Source of the DNA: Cucumis sativus
Taxonomy: Eukaryota; Streptophyta; Magnoliopsida; Cucurbitales; Cucurbitaceae
NCBI RefSeq assembly: GCF_000004075.3
Contig: NC_026659.2
Location: 24,756,272-24,820,271 of the forward strand
Direction: 5' to 3'
Length of the DNA stretch: 64,000 nt
Both the position numbers and the translations under genes were made by a program. Shown here piece by piece: positions 35,110-46,693 of the stretch. The notes beneath the pieces were generated by a model. The model did no database searches. It was not told the origin of the DNA and saw only the letters and a list, made by a program, of their open reading frames with translations. Within the stretch, counting starts at the first letter, position 1. The number at the start of each line of letters is the position of its first letter.

Positions 35110-35539
35110 CCGATGCTGTAATAGCCAAAAAAATCCATCGAACTTTCAGCGAACTGTCAATCGACTTAGACAAACGAGAAGTATCAGAGACTTTCTTAAC
35201 GGAGCTCGAGACGTCCGGCAGCTCCAACTTCCGTTTGGAAGAAAATTCAACTTCGGAACTTTTAAGCGAGAGATCACTACGACGATCAAAATCAAATCTC
35301 CGTCGAGTACGAGCAAACTTGACATCATTAGTGATGGTTGAAGAAGAATGCGAATCGGAAATAGAGGACGAAGTCTTGCGATACCTATGGTAATCGGTGT
35401 AACGCCGAGACAAGCGAGAAGTATCGGAAAAACGGCGGATGTAGTTGGGAGATTTGGCGGGGTGAGAGTGTACGAAGGATTGTGGAGGGAAGAACCAGTC
35501 CCTGCTCGAGGAAGGAGATGATTCAGAGTCAAGGGACAT
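29942..35539 (-). CDS. CASTOR: ion channel CASTOR (CASTOR/POLLUX/DMI1 family)
   Basis: Twelve constitutive-pattern exons plus one alternative: 35539-35111, 34993-34922, 34777-34163, 33978-33796, 33602-33543, 33479-33276, 33118-32870, [32342-32244 or 32188-32090], 31607-31413, 31284-31192, 30681-30418 and 30160-29942. With either alternative exon the protein has 893 residues. The N-terminus is Ser/Arg-rich (MSLDSESSPSSSRDWFFP); transmembrane segments lie near 134-153, 209-230, 265-288 and 318-341. The filter ADSGNHA at 304-310 carries the Ser described for CASTOR rather than the Ala of DMI1/POLLUX. The C-terminal half is the conserved cytosolic RCK-like region (ILGWSDKL, VVMAERDKEEMELD, NPEDSYILEEGDEVLVIAEDD). 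CASTOR is a nuclear-envelope cation channel needed for calcium spiking in root symbiosis; non-nodulating plants keep it for mycorrhiza. The end WSLRDVFVVIAEKE is typical of the family. Confidence 0.96.
31105..31123 (+). repeat. G19 homopolymer in a CASTOR intron
   Basis: Nineteen consecutive G residues on the plus strand, C19 in the CASTOR pre-mRNA, in the intron between 31192 and 30681. Its length may be a sequencing or assembly estimate. Confidence 0.85.
31691..31923 (-). mobile_element. short solo-LTR-like element in a CASTOR intron
   Basis: The 233-bp segment starts TGTAATACC and ends GTTATTACA, so TGTAATA/TATTACA forms an inverted end pair. On the minus strand it contains four or five short 'ctcgggacaa' repeats, then a TATA-type ATCTATAAATAAAC, then TTCATTCAATCAAAAAG, an order typical of small Ty1/copia LTRs (U3 repeats, TATA, R/U5). 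No target duplication was recognised. It lies between the second alternative exon and exon 9. Confidence 0.5.
32090..32188 (-). other. CASTOR: CASTOR alternative exon 8b
   Basis: 99 nt, phase 0 at both ends, AG acceptor and GT donor. It encodes VWRGSLPKDFIVPKSAER followed by ILLCGWRRDMEDMIM (33 residues). The SLPKDF and PKSAERIL words are like the published legume CASTOR sequence, so this version looks ancestral-type. It joins in frame to exon 7 (..PAPLPT) and exon 9 (VLDAFLAPGSELW). Confidence 0.85.
32244..32342 (-). other. CASTOR: CASTOR alternative exon 8a
   Basis: 99 nt, phase 0 at both ends, AG acceptor and GTGAGT donor. It encodes VREASFIHIARPTRKPQK followed by ILLCGWRRDIDDMIV (33 residues). 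It matches exon 8b at about 14 of 33 positions, nearly all in the second half. The first half differs completely. No stop or frame break is present. Confidence 0.85.
32560..32581. repeat. (CT)n microsatellite in a CASTOR intron
   Basis: About eleven CT units on the plus strand inside the intron between exon 7 and exon 8a; the pre-mRNA has (AG)n. Confidence 0.85.
35076..35106. repeat. (GA)n microsatellite at the CASTOR intron 1 donor
   Basis: A run of GA units on the plus strand ends about four bases from the exon 1 donor site, so the transcript reads GTTTTC followed by (CU)n immediately after exon 1. Confidence 0.85.
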
Positions 35540-36600
35540 TGTGGTAATTACATGAAATTATTGGGGTATTTTAGAATAAAAGCGAATAGCGAGAGTTTCT
35601 TTTTTCGTAGTTTGTCTTCCCATTGTTAAATATATATATATAACACACAATGTTTAATTACTTGTGTACTTTTCTTATAACCATTTATATAACAATTCAA
35701 TTCTAATCCTTCTTTAAAAAAATTCTAAATGAAAATTAAGTAAAAATAAAAACGAATGTAGAAAAAACGGCCGATTTTTTGAAATTTAGTCGTCGAAAGA
35801 AACATTTTGAAAGTACGTGACAAAAATGAACAAAACTACCATAACTAAAACAATTATTTTAGAAATATAATAGACAAAAAGTTAATAATACATGAACCAA
35901 AGCGTTCGTTTTTTTACCTTAAATTTGTTAAAATTTGATCTAACATTTCACTATTTGCATTTTTAATCTCGATTTATTGTTATTAAATATAATTATTTGT
36001 CTATTATCTAATTTAAAATAATTATAATTACTTAATTTCCACTTTCACTAGTTGTTATCACTGCAGAATTAATTTAAACTTTTAATCCTAAAAATCTAAG
36101 TGGGTATATAATGAAAAATCAAATTAAAACGTAGAAGCGACTAAATTATAACCAAAATCAAATTTAGTACTTACTAGGCTTAGTTAAATTTACATTTATT
36201 TCTAAAATTATAGTATTTGATGAAAATGGTAGGTAAGAATTCCAACCAATCATGTTCAAGGTATATACTTTGGCTTATGCTGATATTATATTTTTTACTG
36301 AAATAATATGCTCATATGATTTTAAATGATGTTGGTTGGTTGTACTTTATGAATAATTAGTCAATAATTAAATTTTATAAATTTATACCATAGTTTTCTC
36401 GAAAAATTAAAAAGAGAATATTCTACCACAGTATAGGTCAACACATTCTTATTGTTGTTTTTATTATTATATTTTAAACAAACCAATGAAATAAATTACG
36501 TTTTTTATTTGTTGGAACAATAAAGTATTGCAATTGACTTTGTATTGATGCGAATGCCTAATTTCCTTTTATATTTGATGGAGAATTGCATTAGAGAAAT
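35540..36600. other. intergenic region between CASTOR and SNRNP40
   Basis: The CASTOR promoter side is AT-rich with a short (TA)n near 35628-35640. The rest is spacer without recognisable genes or elements. Confidence 0.55.
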
Positions 36601-36688
36601 TGGGCTGGATGGCCCAAACAAAAGCCCACAACTTTAGGCTCAGCCCAAAATGTAAATTGCAAAAAAAAAAAAAAAAACCAAACCCTAG
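36601..36688 (+). promoter_or_regulatory. site II and telo-box promoter elements
   Basis: TGGGCT at 36601, GGCCCA near 36611, AGCCCA near 36623 and CAGCCCA near 36641 are four site II-type words within 50 bases. They are followed by an A-run and the telo-box AAACCCTAG at 36680-36688. This arrangement is usual for plant housekeeping genes and suits the spliceosomal gene downstream. Confidence 0.65.
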
Positions 36689-36689
36689 T

Positions 36690-37767
36690 CTTCATCGTTC
36701 ATTTCAGGCTTGACTCCCACTGGAATCGTCTTCTTCGTTCGTCCCTCTCCCTCCCATCTTACCTTATCCGACGACCGACCGGCACTCCGGCGTACCACTA
36801 ACGCTACTGCAGGCGTCCTTTGTTTCCGCCAACTTCGACTCTTTGTTCACTTCCTGTCCGACGCTCAATTGGTTTGGATCCATCTTCGTTGTATCTCTAT
36901 GCTTCTTAGTTGGTAAAGTTCTCTTTTTTTATTTTTTTTGTTTGCTGTTCTTTATATATTGAAACATGAATAGAAATGTGCAATGTGTTTGGTATTTGTT
37001 TCTGTATCTTTGTTCTCTAAAATTTTGGAATTAAAAAATATAATACAAGAACTTGAATTTCATAATTTTGAGTGGAGAAGTTTATTAAAAATGAGAAAAA
37101 TAAACGAGAACAGTTGCTAATGCTTCCCTCCGTTTCTGAAATCTGGAAACTAGAAATAAAGAAACTAATATTGGACTGCCACACTCTCAGCTTTTCCTTG
37201 GATGTGGAAATCGAGTTTGGCACAATCAGTGATTTGGCTAATTCGATTGTGCAGCTCATCCTCCTTGTTTTTTTGCGTATTATGTTACTTTGCTTTTGTA
37301 ATTAGACTAGTTGGTCGGATTATTTTTAGAACATTTCCAATTGCTTTAGTTTTCGGTTTGTTTTTAATTGTTGGAAGGCAGTTAGGTTGGGATTTGGGAA
37401 TAGGCAAGGGTGTAGCTGCTGATGTTCACTGAGATTTGTGGGTGAACGTTTTTGAAGTGGTGATTATAATGAGAGGTTTAGTGTGAAATACTCATTACTG
37501 TGTATATCAAGTTATCAACATTTGTTTTGAAAGGTTATCTTGTTTCAGACTAAAGAAAGTTGTTGGGTGGTGTAGTTTTTATAGAATAGTTGCACAGAAA
37601 TATAGAAGATAGGATTCTCAAGTCATTTCTTATATTTTAATCATCATTCACGAGTCAAGTCCTGTCGTGTGTGTTCTATCTGAATCTTGTTCTATTTTCT
37701 TACACATCTCAATTAATTTTTTTTTTTCCATTTTAGAGGTTTTGTCAAATATTTAGCATAAGTCAAT
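36690..37767 (+). other. 5' UTR with intron of the U5-40K gene
   Basis: A leader exon from about 36690 to 36912 (TTAGTTG|GTAAAG donor), an intron 36913-37736 (TTTTAG acceptor after a T-run), and 31 leader bases before the ATG at 37768. The intron is inferred from splice consensus. The leader exon is CT-rich and lacks an in-frame ATG to the main frame. Confidence 0.55.
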
Positions 37768-38802
37768 ATGCAAGTCCCTTCAGAAGGAGAAAATGCTTTG
37801 GCTACGGTTGGTCCTCGGCCAATGGAATGGTCAACCGTTCCATATAATCCTCCTCAAGGACCTGGGCCGAATGTGAAACAGCGAACATCTAGTCTGGAAT
37901 CACCAATCATGTTGTTGTCAGGCCATCAGAGTGCCATATATACATTAAAGTTCAATCCAGATGGAAACGTGGTTGCCTCTGGGTCTCACGACAAGGAAAT
38001 TTTTCTCTGGAATGTACATGGGGATTGCAAGAATTTTATGGTTTTGAGAGGGCATAAGAATGCAGTTCTAGACCTTCATTGGACTGTTGATGGATCTCAG
38101 ATAGTTAGTGCCAGTCCCGATAAAACATTGAGAGCATGGGATGTTGAAACTGGAAAACAAATTAAGAAGATGGCAGAACACTCTTCATTTGTCAATTCAT
38201 GTTGCCCCACGAGAAGAGGGCCGCCACTAATTGTCAGTGGATCAGATGATGGAACTGCAAAACTTTGGGATATGCGTCAAAGGGGCGCTATTCAAACATT
38301 CCCGGATAAATATCAGATTACAGCAGTAAGTTTCTCAGATGCATCAGACAAGATCTTCACAGGTGGAATCGATAACGATGTTAAGGTTTGGGATTTGCGC
38401 AAAGGTGAAGTTATGATGACACTTCAAGGTCATCAAGATATGATAACTGGTATGCAGTTGAGTCCTGATGGTTCTTATCTCCTCACTAATGGAATGGATT
38501 GCAAGCTCTGCATATGGGACATGCGCCCATATGCACCTCAAAACCGATGTGTAAAGATATTTGAAGGGCACCAACATAACTTTGAAAAAAACCTACTGAA
38601 ATGTAGCTGGTCTGCTGATGGTAGCAAGGTCACTGCAGGTAGTTCAGATCGGATGGTTTACATATGGGATACAACGTCTCGACGAATATTGTACAAGCTT
38701 CCTGGCCATACTGGATCTGTCAATGAGTGTGTCTTCCATCCCAGTGAGCCTATTGTTGCATCTTGCGGTAGTGATAAACAGATATATCTTGGGGAGATTT
38801 AA
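37768..38802 (+). CDS. SNRNP40: U5 snRNP 40-kDa WD40 protein (SNRNP40/Prp8-binding)
   Basis: Intronless coding region of 344 residues, the normal length. After a short tail (MQVPSEGENALATVGPRP) with PMEWSTVPYNPP come seven WD40 repeats forming one propeller. Their GH and WD marks include LLSGHQSAIYTLKFNPDG, FLWNVHGD, VLRGHKNAVLDLHW, RAWDVETG, KLWDMRQRG, KVWDLRKGE, TLQGHQDMITGMQLSPDG, CIWDMRPYAP and YIWDTTSRR. The unusual H-N-F-E-K-N-L-L-K-C segment before repeat six is characteristic of this orthologue group. The protein sits in the U5 snRNP beside Prp8 and acts in the nucleus in pre-mRNA splicing. ATG choice follows the conserved N-terminus; the only intron seems to be in the leader. Confidence 0.93.
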   Translation: MQVPSEGENALATVGPRPMEWSTVPYNPPQGPGPNVKQRTSSLESPIMLLSGHQSAIYTLKFNPDGNVVASGSHDKEIFLWNVHGDCKNFMVLRGHKNAVLDLHWTVDGSQIVSASPDKTLRAWDVETGKQIKKMAEHSSFVNSCCPTRRGPPLIVSGSDDGTAKLWDMRQRGAIQTFPDKYQITAVSFSDASDKIFTGGIDNDVKVWDLRKGEVMMTLQGHQDMITGMQLSPDGSYLLTNGMDCKLCIWDMRPYAPQNRCVKIFEGHQHNFEKNLLKCSWSADGSKVTAGSSDRMVYIWDTTSRRILYKLPGHTGSVNECVFHPSEPIVASCGSDKQIYLGEI

Positions 38803-39379
38803 TCTACATTCGAAATCGTCAATCTGTACTGTAAGTGCTCTTGTCAATTACTTAATTGCTTCTATTTTCCTAATGTAAGTGACCCACAAAAATGATTTTT
38901 GGACGTAGGATTCAAGGTGACATTTCTGGGTAATGTAGTAAACGTCTTCATGACATAAAAACTTGCAATTTGAACTTTGTTTCCATGTGATTTTGTGGGA
39001 TTAATTTGTAGGCTTTTTTGCAGCCACTGTTTTCTATGGGTAATCTGAGGGACTACAATAGTTTAGTTGAGTACTATTCGAGGTTCAAATTATTTTAGTT
39101 CGAGTTTAGAAAGTATTTGTCCAGGAAGAGCTTGCAATACTAAAACAAGTTATATCATATGAATTAAATCGAAAGGGATAAATTGTTGTAAAAAATTCTT
39201 TGGAGATTTCTTCATCTTATTCTCTAGTTAAACTTCACATACACACTTCCTTGCTTTAAATTTTGGTGAGACCTGTATTAGAGCATGTTTAAAAAATATT
39301 TTCTTGGGTTTGGTTGTATTTTCTTAAAAATTATTATAGAGTACTCTTATTAACAACAAATTACTATAGAAGAACTATC

Positions 39380-39490
39380 ACAGGTTAACTCGGTGATAAA
39401 ATAGAATAGTCTCATGTGTTCAATTCATTGTGGTCACCTACTAGAGTTTTCTTGACATACAAATGTTGTAGGATCACAACCCCTCACAAA
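39380..39490 (+). mobile_element. degenerate SINE fragment
   Basis: 'tgtggtcacctactagagttttcttgacatac' and 'aaatgttgtaggatcacaacc' words match, in order, the body of the better-preserved SINE at 51110-51250 (gtggccacctacctag.., tgacacctaaatgttgtagggtca). The upstream tRNA-like part is poorly kept. Confidence 0.5.
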
Positions 39491-42400
39491 TATAAAAAAG
39501 TAGGATCACAACCGCTCACAAATAAATTAAATATGTTTCTATAGTTGGTAAAGTATAAGTTTAATTTATATGGCTTATAAATATAATTTTGTTCTCATTG
39601 TTTCAATAACGAGCTTTGAAGTATATGAATAAAAATGTTATTAAAAATATTTTAAAAAAAGAATGTATACATAAATTATAATAATAAAAGAAGATGATCG
39701 AAGAAATCGAACATGAATTTTAACACTTTAATATTTTTAACGTGATATATATTTCTAAACTGTTTTAGATTAATTCAAAGAATTTGTGAGTTCCACGGCT
39801 ATCAGAAGAATTGGGTTTCATAGTTTACGACTTCTTAGTATTTAACTTCTTATTCCAACCACTCTCAAAATGTTTAAAGACAAATGACTCTTTATGTTTA
39901 GGACATGTATTGTATTCGTTACCTTAGGATATTTAGTTTTATAGTTTTATCTTCATCCTTTTTGAAACCTATTTTTATAGTTTTATCTTTTTTTTTTTGT
40001 AAATGTATTGTAATAAATGCTGGGGTGGGGATTTGACATCTATTTTGATCTTTCTTAAGATACAAAAATCACCCCTTTCGCATCAATAACATAATTTCAA
40101 AGTTTTTTTACGATTTGAAAAAGAAAATGCTCGATCGTCTATTAACTCACAAACTTTAACTCATATGTCATTTCATTACTTAATTATATAAATACTTCAA
40201 CATAGAGTATAAAAACGTGGATGAGGACAAATTTTTTTTGACATTTTTGTCCTTCCTTGGTATTATTTTCTATTATTGCATCGGTAACAATTTTGTCTTT
40301 TCACTTTCTTGTTTTAATGGTAATTGAAGAATAAATGAGATTGATTTTTTAAATACCTTATGAATTTATTAGGTTAATTATAATTTATAAACTACTTATA
40401 GCTCTAAGAAAACCGAAAGTTCATCAACTTCTAAAATAAAAATAATCAATAATTCATTTTCCTCTTTTATCTTGTTCTATTTGAAATTATGCTAATTGAA
40501 AAAGAAAGTAAATGATTTATAAATACCTTATTAGATAATTATTCTAATTGTAAATTTGTAACTTAAGAAAACTGAAAAGTTTATCCAACTTTTAAGTGCA
40601 AAGAATTAATAACTAAATCGGTTAACTTATATAGCATCAATTAGTTGAGTTTTGGATTATTATAAAAATCATTTTTTCTCCTTCCCAAGTTTGCAAACAA
40701 ATTGGATAGCATTCAACAAAGAAAATATCTTTGTTTGATTGCATGATTCTAATCCTATAGTTTCAAGGTAAGCCTTTTCTTTTATTTCTCTGTTTTTTAT
40801 TTTTATTTATTTATTTATTTTAGTTGTTATAAGGTTTTCGAGATATGTTTGTTTTAAATTTTTATCTCTACAAAGTCTTTTACATTTCATCAATGTTTCA
40901 AGTTCATATATCTCTCGATCTATCCATCAAAGGCTAGACTGATCAAATTGTGGGATTTCTAGATTTGGTCTAATATGTAAATCCATAGGTATCACTAAAA
41001 GTGAAAGCATATTCGAAGGTCCATACAAACAACAATAGAACAAGACCCACTGATAGAAAAATCCATCTTTAAATGATAGCTATTTGATAGTGATTTATGA
41101 AATAATTACTAAAAAAATCTCATCAATTGTCATGTGTTTAAGAATATCTACATGAGGAAAACTTTGTGTTTGTCATTTCTCTTGGATTTGTATTTTTACT
41201 CCATTGCCAACTTGCCTTTCTAAAAGTTTAGTATAGAAAACTAATGTAATATAATTAATTCATTTTTTTAACAGGGACAAAGTAGAATTGTATAAAAGTG
41301 ACATTTGCATGATTTCTTTTGACACTGTGTTCATAAATTCACGTACAATTTCACTCGATAGCGCAACTATAAAACTTCTTTAACTCCTCGGTTTTATTTT
41401 AAAGTCTTTTAAATGCAATAAAAGTATAAAATTCGAATCACAAACCTCGAAATCACCAACTAACGACCAATCTAAGAATATAAAAATTAGCGAAAATCAA
41501 ATCAAATTCGAAAGGAATAGAACAATAAGAATAAGATAAATGAAAAGAGTAATATAAAAGATTTAAAGGGTAACATTGAAGAAAGAGGAAAATTCAAAGG
41601 GCAATATTGTCATATTCTTTTAAAAATAAAAAGGAATACAATAGACATAAAAATATCTCTAAGCCTAATGTTCATTGAAATTAAAATCCAAAACTAAGCT
41701 TTGTTGTAAGCCACTAATTATGGATGAATAGATGTATGAATAATAATATCACATTTTGATAAAGACAAATCCAAAATTTCCACTCTTATCAGCATAATTG
41801 TGGGGACAATAAACACATTTTTGGAAAACTAATTATTTTCAATCGTATTCTATGCTTTTTCTAGTCTCCAATTTTGACGAAGATATGCATTTACTCGTTG
41901 AGTTTTAGAAACATGACTGTTTAGTTTTTAGATTTGAAACAATTGTCTCGTTTCATCCACAAGTTTTCAAAACATATATTTTTAGTCTTTAATTTTTTAA
42001 AACAGGTTTATAAAATCTGAACTGATATATTCTTACAAGTCTAGGGCTGGAAAATGAATTCACCCAACACGTACTTTTATCAAAATTCTGGGACTAAAAA
42101 TGTATTTTCTTCCTCAAAGCAATTAAAAAATAAAACAAATTGATCGACTATTTATCCTTCACACAACAAAACCATTAAAAAATCACTAAAAACAAAATTA
42201 ATTATACTCGACTTTTGTTGTGATGTCTAAATATTTTATCCAATTTTATACTTTTTACAATTTTCCTATAAAACTTAAAAATATATAATAATTAAAAATT
42301 GGTAGAAAAATATTAAAACTATTTATAAAATATATCAAACTCTTTCTAAATCATTTAAGTTTTATTTTTCTATATTTTATAAATACTTTCATCTTTTTTT

Positions 42401-44822
42401 TCTAATCATAAAAATTTCATAAGGTTTTCCTTTCTTTATAGTTCTAAAAATTATAAAAGCGAAAAATGAATCAGGAAGCAAACGAAATTTAATAACTGGA
42501 AGTAATTGTATAGGATAAAATCGACAAATATGATCTAATTTCAACATTATAATTTATGACGTCACTTTTAACATAAAAATCAAAGGGTATTTTAACTTTA
42601 TCATCCAATTTTGGCTAAACATTCTAATTATGAGTTTTGTGATGAACCGTTAATTAACGAAAGGCCGATTTGTGCATCGAAATTTTGACTATGACATTTG
42701 AAAATGAAATTTGTCGAATCTTAAGAATTATGCTTTTCTTCTTCTTCTTATATTTTTCTCTCTCCAAAACATATATTTAATTTATTCTTTTAATCAAATA
42801 AATTACTTCAAATTCTCATCAATATATATATATACAGTAACTAAAAATTTAGCAATTTTTATTTATTTTTACAAAATTAAAATTGTAAATATAGCATACA
42901 ATTGAACAAATTGCTTTTTTTAATTATTTATTATTATTCTAATTTTACCTTACATGTATTTACACTTTTTAAAAATAATAAGAAAAACAAACTATTTGAT
43001 AGGGTGATTTTTGTTGAATATTTTGTAAACTTTATCATTTATTTATAAATTAAAATACTTTTATATTTTTAAAAAGATATAATACATTTTGGTATTTTAA
43101 TAAACTAATACACTTTTAAATAAATATTATCATTTATGTAATTATTGTACTATAATTTTAGTTAATTGTGTGAAGGTGAAAGTTAATTTTGTTCTTTGTT
43201 TTTTCATAGGATTAGTTTGATTTTGATAGTCATGGTTTGAGTCCTACCCTTAGTTTTTGTTGTGTTCTCAAATAAAATTATTTTCTTATTCTAATATGGC
43301 GGAAAAGAAACGTTTGCGATCGAGAGTTTGAGAGAATATAAGAATATAAAATTATTAGAATGATTGTTATTTTAGTGCTACGTCATTTTTTTTGTTAGTC
43401 AACGTTAACCGATAGAGCATTTAAAACTATTTTTCAAACATCCAGGACTCAAGTATTATTTTTGAAACATTAGAGACTAAATAGACAATAACACTAAACT
43501 TTAAGAATCAAATGTGCATTTTTTTTCCAACTTTCTAAGATTAAAGGTGATGACGTGATATACGATATTTTTGATGTAGCAACAAGTGGCTCAATTATTC
43601 GGGTGTTCATCAATAAACCAAGAAAAACTAATTTAATGATGATAACAAAAAAAGTCAAATAATCAAAAGTTTGAAATTTTACAATATTTTATATAAGCCA
43701 ATGAAAATTTGACACGTGGCAAAATATTTTATTTATATCATTTAGTGAAATGATCAAAATTCTTAGTATAATTTGAAATGCAGCTCATAAAAAAGTCGAC
43801 CTATAATAATCAATCACTTGCTTGTTTAGCCTTTCTAACTCATATGTAGTTGAAATTTGTTTCGAAAAGCTTCTAAAAATTCTAAGAATTGTTATTACAA
43901 AATTTGTATTTTTTCGTAGCCAATAGAGAGATTTACTCTGAGAATTGTTCTTATAAAGTTTGTGAGATTAGATTTGTAAATCCAATGTGGAAGAGAGTAT
44001 TTTTCATATTGTTTTTCATCCCAAAACATTATAAAAATAAAAATTCAAATATCTCACGTTTTATTGAGAGTAAGTTTGAACATAATCTCATATTTTTAAT
44101 GAGTAAAAAATTGCGATATTAATAAAAAATAAGTTTCCTAAATTGACTTTCCGTTTACATTACTCATAAAAAAGAAAATCTATTACACATTATTTATAGA
44201 AAAATGGTAAAAAAGTAGAACATTTAACAAAATATGTACGCTTCAAGTAAAGTGTAATTTTTTAATTTTATTTTTAGTGATTTTGTTCTATGAAATATTT
44301 ATATTTTGTCAAAATTTTCTATTTTTTTAAAAAACTTCTTATTTATATTCTAAATTTTATATGAAATTAAGTATTTTTTATAGAAAAATTAAGAATACTT
44401 AACTTAAATTGGAAAAGTTAAACAACAAATAGAACATTAACTATGAATTCGATAAAAAGTCTACGATACAAAACTATGAAAAAATGATAATCAAAACGAG
44501 CGTAGCTAAATTGGCATTAATATGTATTTGTGAGAAGATACCACTCTCCATCCTATTATACAAAGACTATGAAAAAAATGGTTCGAAGAGACGTAAATGA
44601 CTTTTTTGGTTTTGTATTATTAAATATACAAAAGTTGTGTGGTTTTGAAGTTGTTTACAACTAACAAAGATAAGTAAATAATTACACAAAAGAATTAAAG
44701 TCAAGTTTAATAATTTGTGGCTAAATTGCTTTTAAGGTACGAAACCATATCATAACCACGTGAGAATTACTCCAATCCATCAGCTTTGTTTTCGAGTATT
44801 TTTAGAAGTCCAAGTAATTTTG

Positions 44823-44986
44823 TAGGGATGAGCAAGATAGATCGAAAAACCAAGTTGACCGAAATGGGTCAATTGAAAAACGATAAGGGTCGATCAGAGT
44901 TAAGTTTCAGAAAGTTTCGAACTTAAATTTTTTCAAAAAGTATTTTTAAGTGTTAAACCAACTCGATCGACCTATGATCACCCCTA
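44823..44986. mobile_element. 164-bp hAT-type MITE
   Basis: It starts TAGGGATGAGCA and ends TGATCACCCCTA; the terminal 12 bases pair with two mismatches. The interior holds 'gatcgaaaaacc' and 'actcgatcgacc' in opposite orientation. No coding capacity. Confidence 0.55.
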
Positions 44987-46434
44987 ATTAGTCGTGTATT
45001 TCAATCAGTAAAACTAAAACGACAACGCAATTTGACTCGTATAATTTTTTGTTGTGTTTTTTTAATATTTACATAACCAAATGGCAAGTCTTTAAAAGAC
45101 CACTTTATTACTATTTTGATAAGAAATTATTTACATAATACATCAAAATCTAAGGTTTCATGAATAATTGACAGTAACATACTTAATTCTACCGATCTCG
45201 ATTGTTAGTAAACAAACTTGTCAAAATCTCCGATTTCCTTAATAATTTTGTTATTTATTGTCATTTTTCATATCTTCATAGCATTATTGCCACGTCACTA
45301 GGGGAAGATTACAACTACAAGAAACCAATTATTGATAACAAAAAAATCAAAATTGCACCAATAAAAGTTAGAAGAAAGCAAAAATTGAGAGAACCTCACT
45401 CACAACCATCCACAAACAAAAAATCTTGAAAAGGAAATAACCAAAAAGTCTATGTCATTGGAAACCTTCCATAAATTATAGGTGTAAATGGTAAAAAGTA
45501 AAAAAAGTACTATTCACCCTCCATGCAAAAATTAAATGTAATAGATTCTTAGTGGTTTTTGAGAAAACTTTTATTTTCAAGGTAGAGAAATTTATATAGA
45601 TATAAAAAAACAACGAAATATTACGAGCCCACGAAAGTCGACCTATTTTTTTTTATAAATATTCAAGGTTTGTTCCTTTTTCATCTTATTTTACCATTTT
45701 TCTTTTTCTCTTATTTTTCTGCAAATTTTATTTTATTTTTCCAAACGGTTATTTGGTTCAAGATGGTGTATATCTATGTTTTTAATATATATTTTTAAAT
45801 TGTTATTTAGTTGTTTAAGATCATGTACCAAATATAAAACATCTTAAAAAATTGTTTGAAATATTAGTAAACAATCATCGTCTAGATTTGAGTAGTGAAA
45901 TCTAGATGATCTGGTATGTGTACAAAATATATTACACGCGTAAGTGTCAATTAATCGTCCGTTGAGAAGAGATTTTTTTATATTTCTTATTATGATTGGT
46001 AGATTTTTTTCATTTTTAAAATTATTATATAAATATTTTGCCATTTTGTTATATTTTTCAAAAAAACCCCTCAATCAAATACTTTCATTAACATGTTCAT
46101 ACTTTTATTTATATTTTTAAATTTTTAATACTGATACAAAAATAAATCAATGTTTTTATTATATTATAAAAATAATAAGTATTTTTAGCTTGTAAAAGTG
46201 GTGAATATTTATTTACTAATTATATTTTACATTTTTCGTTAATAAATAGAGCTTTTACAAAAACAATAGTAAAAAAAATTTATGATAATAGAGTTGGTGT
46301 CAATTTGGAAGAGTAACAAATTTAAAAGTGAATCATTTTATAGTCATATAATTAACATGTGATAGTATGAGTTATTTTCTAAAAGTCCATATTTTACGCA
46401 GAAATATCCATACTTAAATGGAAATGTCATAGTA

Positions 46435-46440
46435 CACGTG
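46435..46440. promoter_or_regulatory. G-box upstream of cysteine synthase
   Basis: CACGTG, a bZIP/bHLH binding core, about 255 bases upstream of the ATG. Function is inferred only from position. Confidence 0.35.
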
Positions 46441-46693
46441 GCCCACTCATATGGTGGCAATAGAAAGAAAGGCCAAAAGAAGAAAAAAGAAAATATCTCA
46501 CGAACGTTAATATTACTATGGAAAAGGAAACGAATAGACAGAAGCGGACAGCCTCACACACACAGTATAAAATCTCATGAAAGGAATAACGAAATAATCC
46601 GTCTCACTGGGAGCTCCAAGGGCCATTTCTGAGTGTTCGGATAAACAACACTTGTGAGCTTCACTACAATCCTCTCTTTTCTTCCCCCCATTA

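Larger units (their letters stand above)
38803..46434. other. 7.6-kb gene desert
   Basis: 38803-39020 is probably the 3' UTR of the U5-40K gene. Beyond it the sequence is extremely AT-rich with no supportable gene. Recognised pieces are a SINE-like relic (39380-39490) and a small hAT-type MITE (44823-44986). A fragment at 42838-42900 shares 'aaatttagcaattttt' and 'taaatatagc' words with the MITE family of 21291. Confidence 0.55.

Noticed and set aside
36710-36916. Open frame upstream of the U5-40K gene
   Set aside because: It starts from TTG, not ATG, and lies in the CT-rich leader exon; the WD40 protein is complete without it.
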